From: VBAS01 sp963773465
Lineage (GTDB): Bacteria > Bacteroidota > Bacteroidia > Chitinophagales > Chitinophagaceae
DNA: 64,000 nt
Direction: 5' to 3'
NCBI GenBank assembly: GCA_963773465.1
Contig: CAVZBF010000001.1
Coordinates: 1,178,001 to 1,242,000 of the forward strand
In this document: piece after piece, positions 62,852-64,000 of the stretch
Position numbering within the stretch: position 1 is the stretch's first letter
Layout of the letters: each line of letters starts with the position of its first letter
Program-made: the position numbers and the translations under genes
The notes under the pieces: model-generated
What the model was told of the DNA's origin: nothing
Seen by the model: only the letters and a program-made list of their open reading frames with translations
Database searches by the model: none

Positions 62852-64000
62852 ATGGAAGATTTTAAAATCGTTGTTTTCATAATGGCGATCCTGATCAGCC
62901 TGACAGCGATTGTCAATAAAAAAAAATTTCCTTTCCCTATTTTGTTGGTAGCCGCGGGTTTGATCATCGGGTTTGTTCCTCAATTGCCTAACCTGGCATT
63001 GGATCCTGATGTAGTTTTTGTAATTATTCTTCCGCCGCTTTTGTATGATGCCGCGTCTAAAACTTCATGGCATGAATTCAGAACATCGATACGGCCTATT
63101 TCTACGTTAGCGATCACACTTGTTTTTTTTACAACAGTAGCTGTGGCCTTTACCGCACATTATTTTATCCCGGGATTCAGTTGGCCGCTGGCTTTTGTAT
63201 TAGGGGCTGTTGTTTCTCCTCCCGATGCAGTTGCCGCATCAAGTATCATAAAAGGATTAGGGCTGAATAAAAAAGTGATCACTATCCTTGAAGGAGAGAG
63301 TCTTGTTAATGATGCATCAGCATTGATCGCATACCGCTATGCAGTAACGGCTGTAACAACAGGAACTTTTATATTCTGGAAAGCCGGTCTTCAATTTTTA
63401 CTGGTGGCCGGTGTTGGCATTGTCATTGGAATTGTAATTGGTTACCTGTTTGTATTTGCACATAAAAAAATAGAAAATAATCCTGTTGTTGAGACCAGTC
63501 TTACACTGCTGGCTCCGTTTGTATCTTACCTGGCAGCGGAACAGCTTCACATGTCAGGAGTATTAGCTGTGGTAAGTACCGGGCTTGTCATTTCATGGAG
63601 ATCGCCTGAAGTTTTTTCTTACCAGGCAAGAATGAGGATACGGGCACTGTGGGATACATTGATCTTTTTATTACACGGTTTTGTTTTTATACTCATCGGT
63701 CTGCAATTGCCTTTAATTATTAAAGACCTTGGCAATTATCCTTTCCTCGAGATACTTGGTTATGGTTTGCTCATCAGCCTCGTCACCATTGTTGTTCGTA
63801 TCATCTGGGTTTTTGCCGGCACGGGTTGGCAGAACTTTTTTAAGAAAAAACTCCCGGTTGATTCTGCGAACATTCCACAGGACGATACATGGAAAAATGT
63901 ATTGGTGGTCGCCTGGACGGGAACAAGAGGAGTGATATCATTAGCTGCTGCACTGGCTTTGCCATTGCTATTAGAAGATGGCAGTCCTTTTCCTAAAAGA
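62852..64000 (+). CDS. CPA1-type Na+/H+ antiporter (partial, runs off the end)
   Basis: 383 codons are open to the window edge; no stop is reached. Features: ILLVAAGLIIGFVPQLP, VVFVIILPPLLYDAA, the ion-binding VSPPDAVAA, and TILEGESLVNDASALI (conserved acidic motif), with about ten membrane segments in view. Near the end come HGFVFILIGLQLP and WTGTRGVISLAAALALP, the usual late transmembrane signature. It exchanges Na+ for H+. The C-terminal cytoplasmic region lies outside. Confidence 0.93.
   Translation, partial: MEDFKIVVFIMAILISLTAIVNKKKFPFPILLVAAGLIIGFVPQLPNLALDPDVVFVIILPPLLYDAASKTSWHEFRTSIRPISTLAITLVFFTTVAVAFTAHYFIPGFSWPLAFVLGAVVSPPDAVAASSIIKGLGLNKKVITILEGESLVNDASALIAYRYAVTAVTTGTFIFWKAGLQFLLVAGVGIVIGIVIGYLFVFAHKKIENNPVVETSLTLLAPFVSYLAAEQLHMSGVLAVVSTGLVISWRSPEVFSYQARMRIRALWDTLIFLLHGFVFILIGLQLPLIIKDLGNYPFLEILGYGLLISLVTIVVRIIWVFAGTGWQNFFKKKLPVDSANIPQDDTWKNVLVVAWTGTRGVISLAAALALPLLLEDGSPFPKR

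Noticed and set aside
62705..62983. Minus-strand frame of 92 residues
   Set aside because: Antisense to the start of the CPA1 antiporter, whose family motifs are unambiguous.

Overview
The window reads as a chromosome segment of a Bacteroidota bacterium, most likely from the Chitinophagaceae or a close relative. Supporting signs are the AT-rich composition, promoters of the Bacteroidota -33/-7 type (TTG, about 20 nt, TAnnTTTG), a general lack of Shine-Dalgarno sequences, many signal-peptide proteins and lipoproteins, and several short dispersed repeat families between genes. No rRNA, CRISPR array, phage module, transposase or integrase is visible. One tRNA gene (Arg, anticodon TCT) lies near the left end.

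Layout. 0-0.9 kb: the end of a peptide/toxin-type ABC exporter and a very short HlyD-like partner. 1-7.5 kb: histidine breakdown (hutH, hutU) interleaved with a parallel beta-helix protein and deoD. 7.6-12.8 kb: TIM-barrel isomerase-like proteins, a Gfo/Idh/MocA oxidoreductase and a broken GMC oxidoreductase, a set typical of oxidised-sugar (3-keto-glycoside) metabolism. 13-18.2 kb: a papain-like lipoprotein, a SnoaL-like protein and a compact operon of two ATP-grasp-like proteins plus a highly charged small protein. 18.3-28 kb: a PQQ-type propeller lipoprotein, PPC-domain protein, sulfatase, J-domain protein, several unassigned secreted proteins and a Crp/Fnr-like regulator. 28.4-32 kb: an SRAP (YedK/HMCES) protein with a small partner, and a frameshifted Nramp-like transporter. 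32-37 kb: a tightly overlapping four-gene envelope operon around a large M19 dipeptidase-like protein. 37-48.9 kb: cyclophilin, hydrolase, glycosyltransferase, ECF sigma factor, di-haem cytochrome c, serine hydrolase and a multiply frameshifted Dna2/NAM7-type helicase. 48.9-64 kb: nucleotidyltransferase-like protein, ABC exporter, TauE/SafE permease, LLM oxidoreductase, serine hydrolase, frameshifted Ca-type P-ATPase, D-lactate dehydrogenase-like protein, YihY/BrkB protein, RRM protein, TlpA-like thioredoxin and a CPA1 antiporter that runs off the end.

The strongest unlisted signal is regulatory. Six intergenic sites carry a 16-bp imperfect palindrome (TACCYC-type half sites, 7-2-7 spacing) that abuts a -33 TTG or TTT and is followed, always after exactly 20 nt, by a -7 element close to TAnnTTTG. 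They precede the beta-helix gene, the papain-like lipoprotein, the ATP-grasp operon, a small envelope gene pair, a coiled-coil membrane protein and the M19-like operon. If the -33 assignment is right, the palindrome is centred near -41.5, the position of a class II activator. The half-site form resembles NarL/LuxR-type regulator sites. I infer a small regulon linking otherwise unassigned envelope and peptide-modification genes.

A second theme is sequence intrusion and frame damage. Dispersed intergenic repeats are found in frame inside hutU (one stretch identical over 40 nt to a non-coding copy 3.7 kb away) and probably inside hutH. About 17 single-base frame breaks fall in four clusters (10.2-12.4, 29.5-31.0, 47.7-48.8 and 57.2-58.5 kb) while long genes elsewhere are intact. 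They could be local consensus errors or true gene decay; the sequence alone cannot decide.
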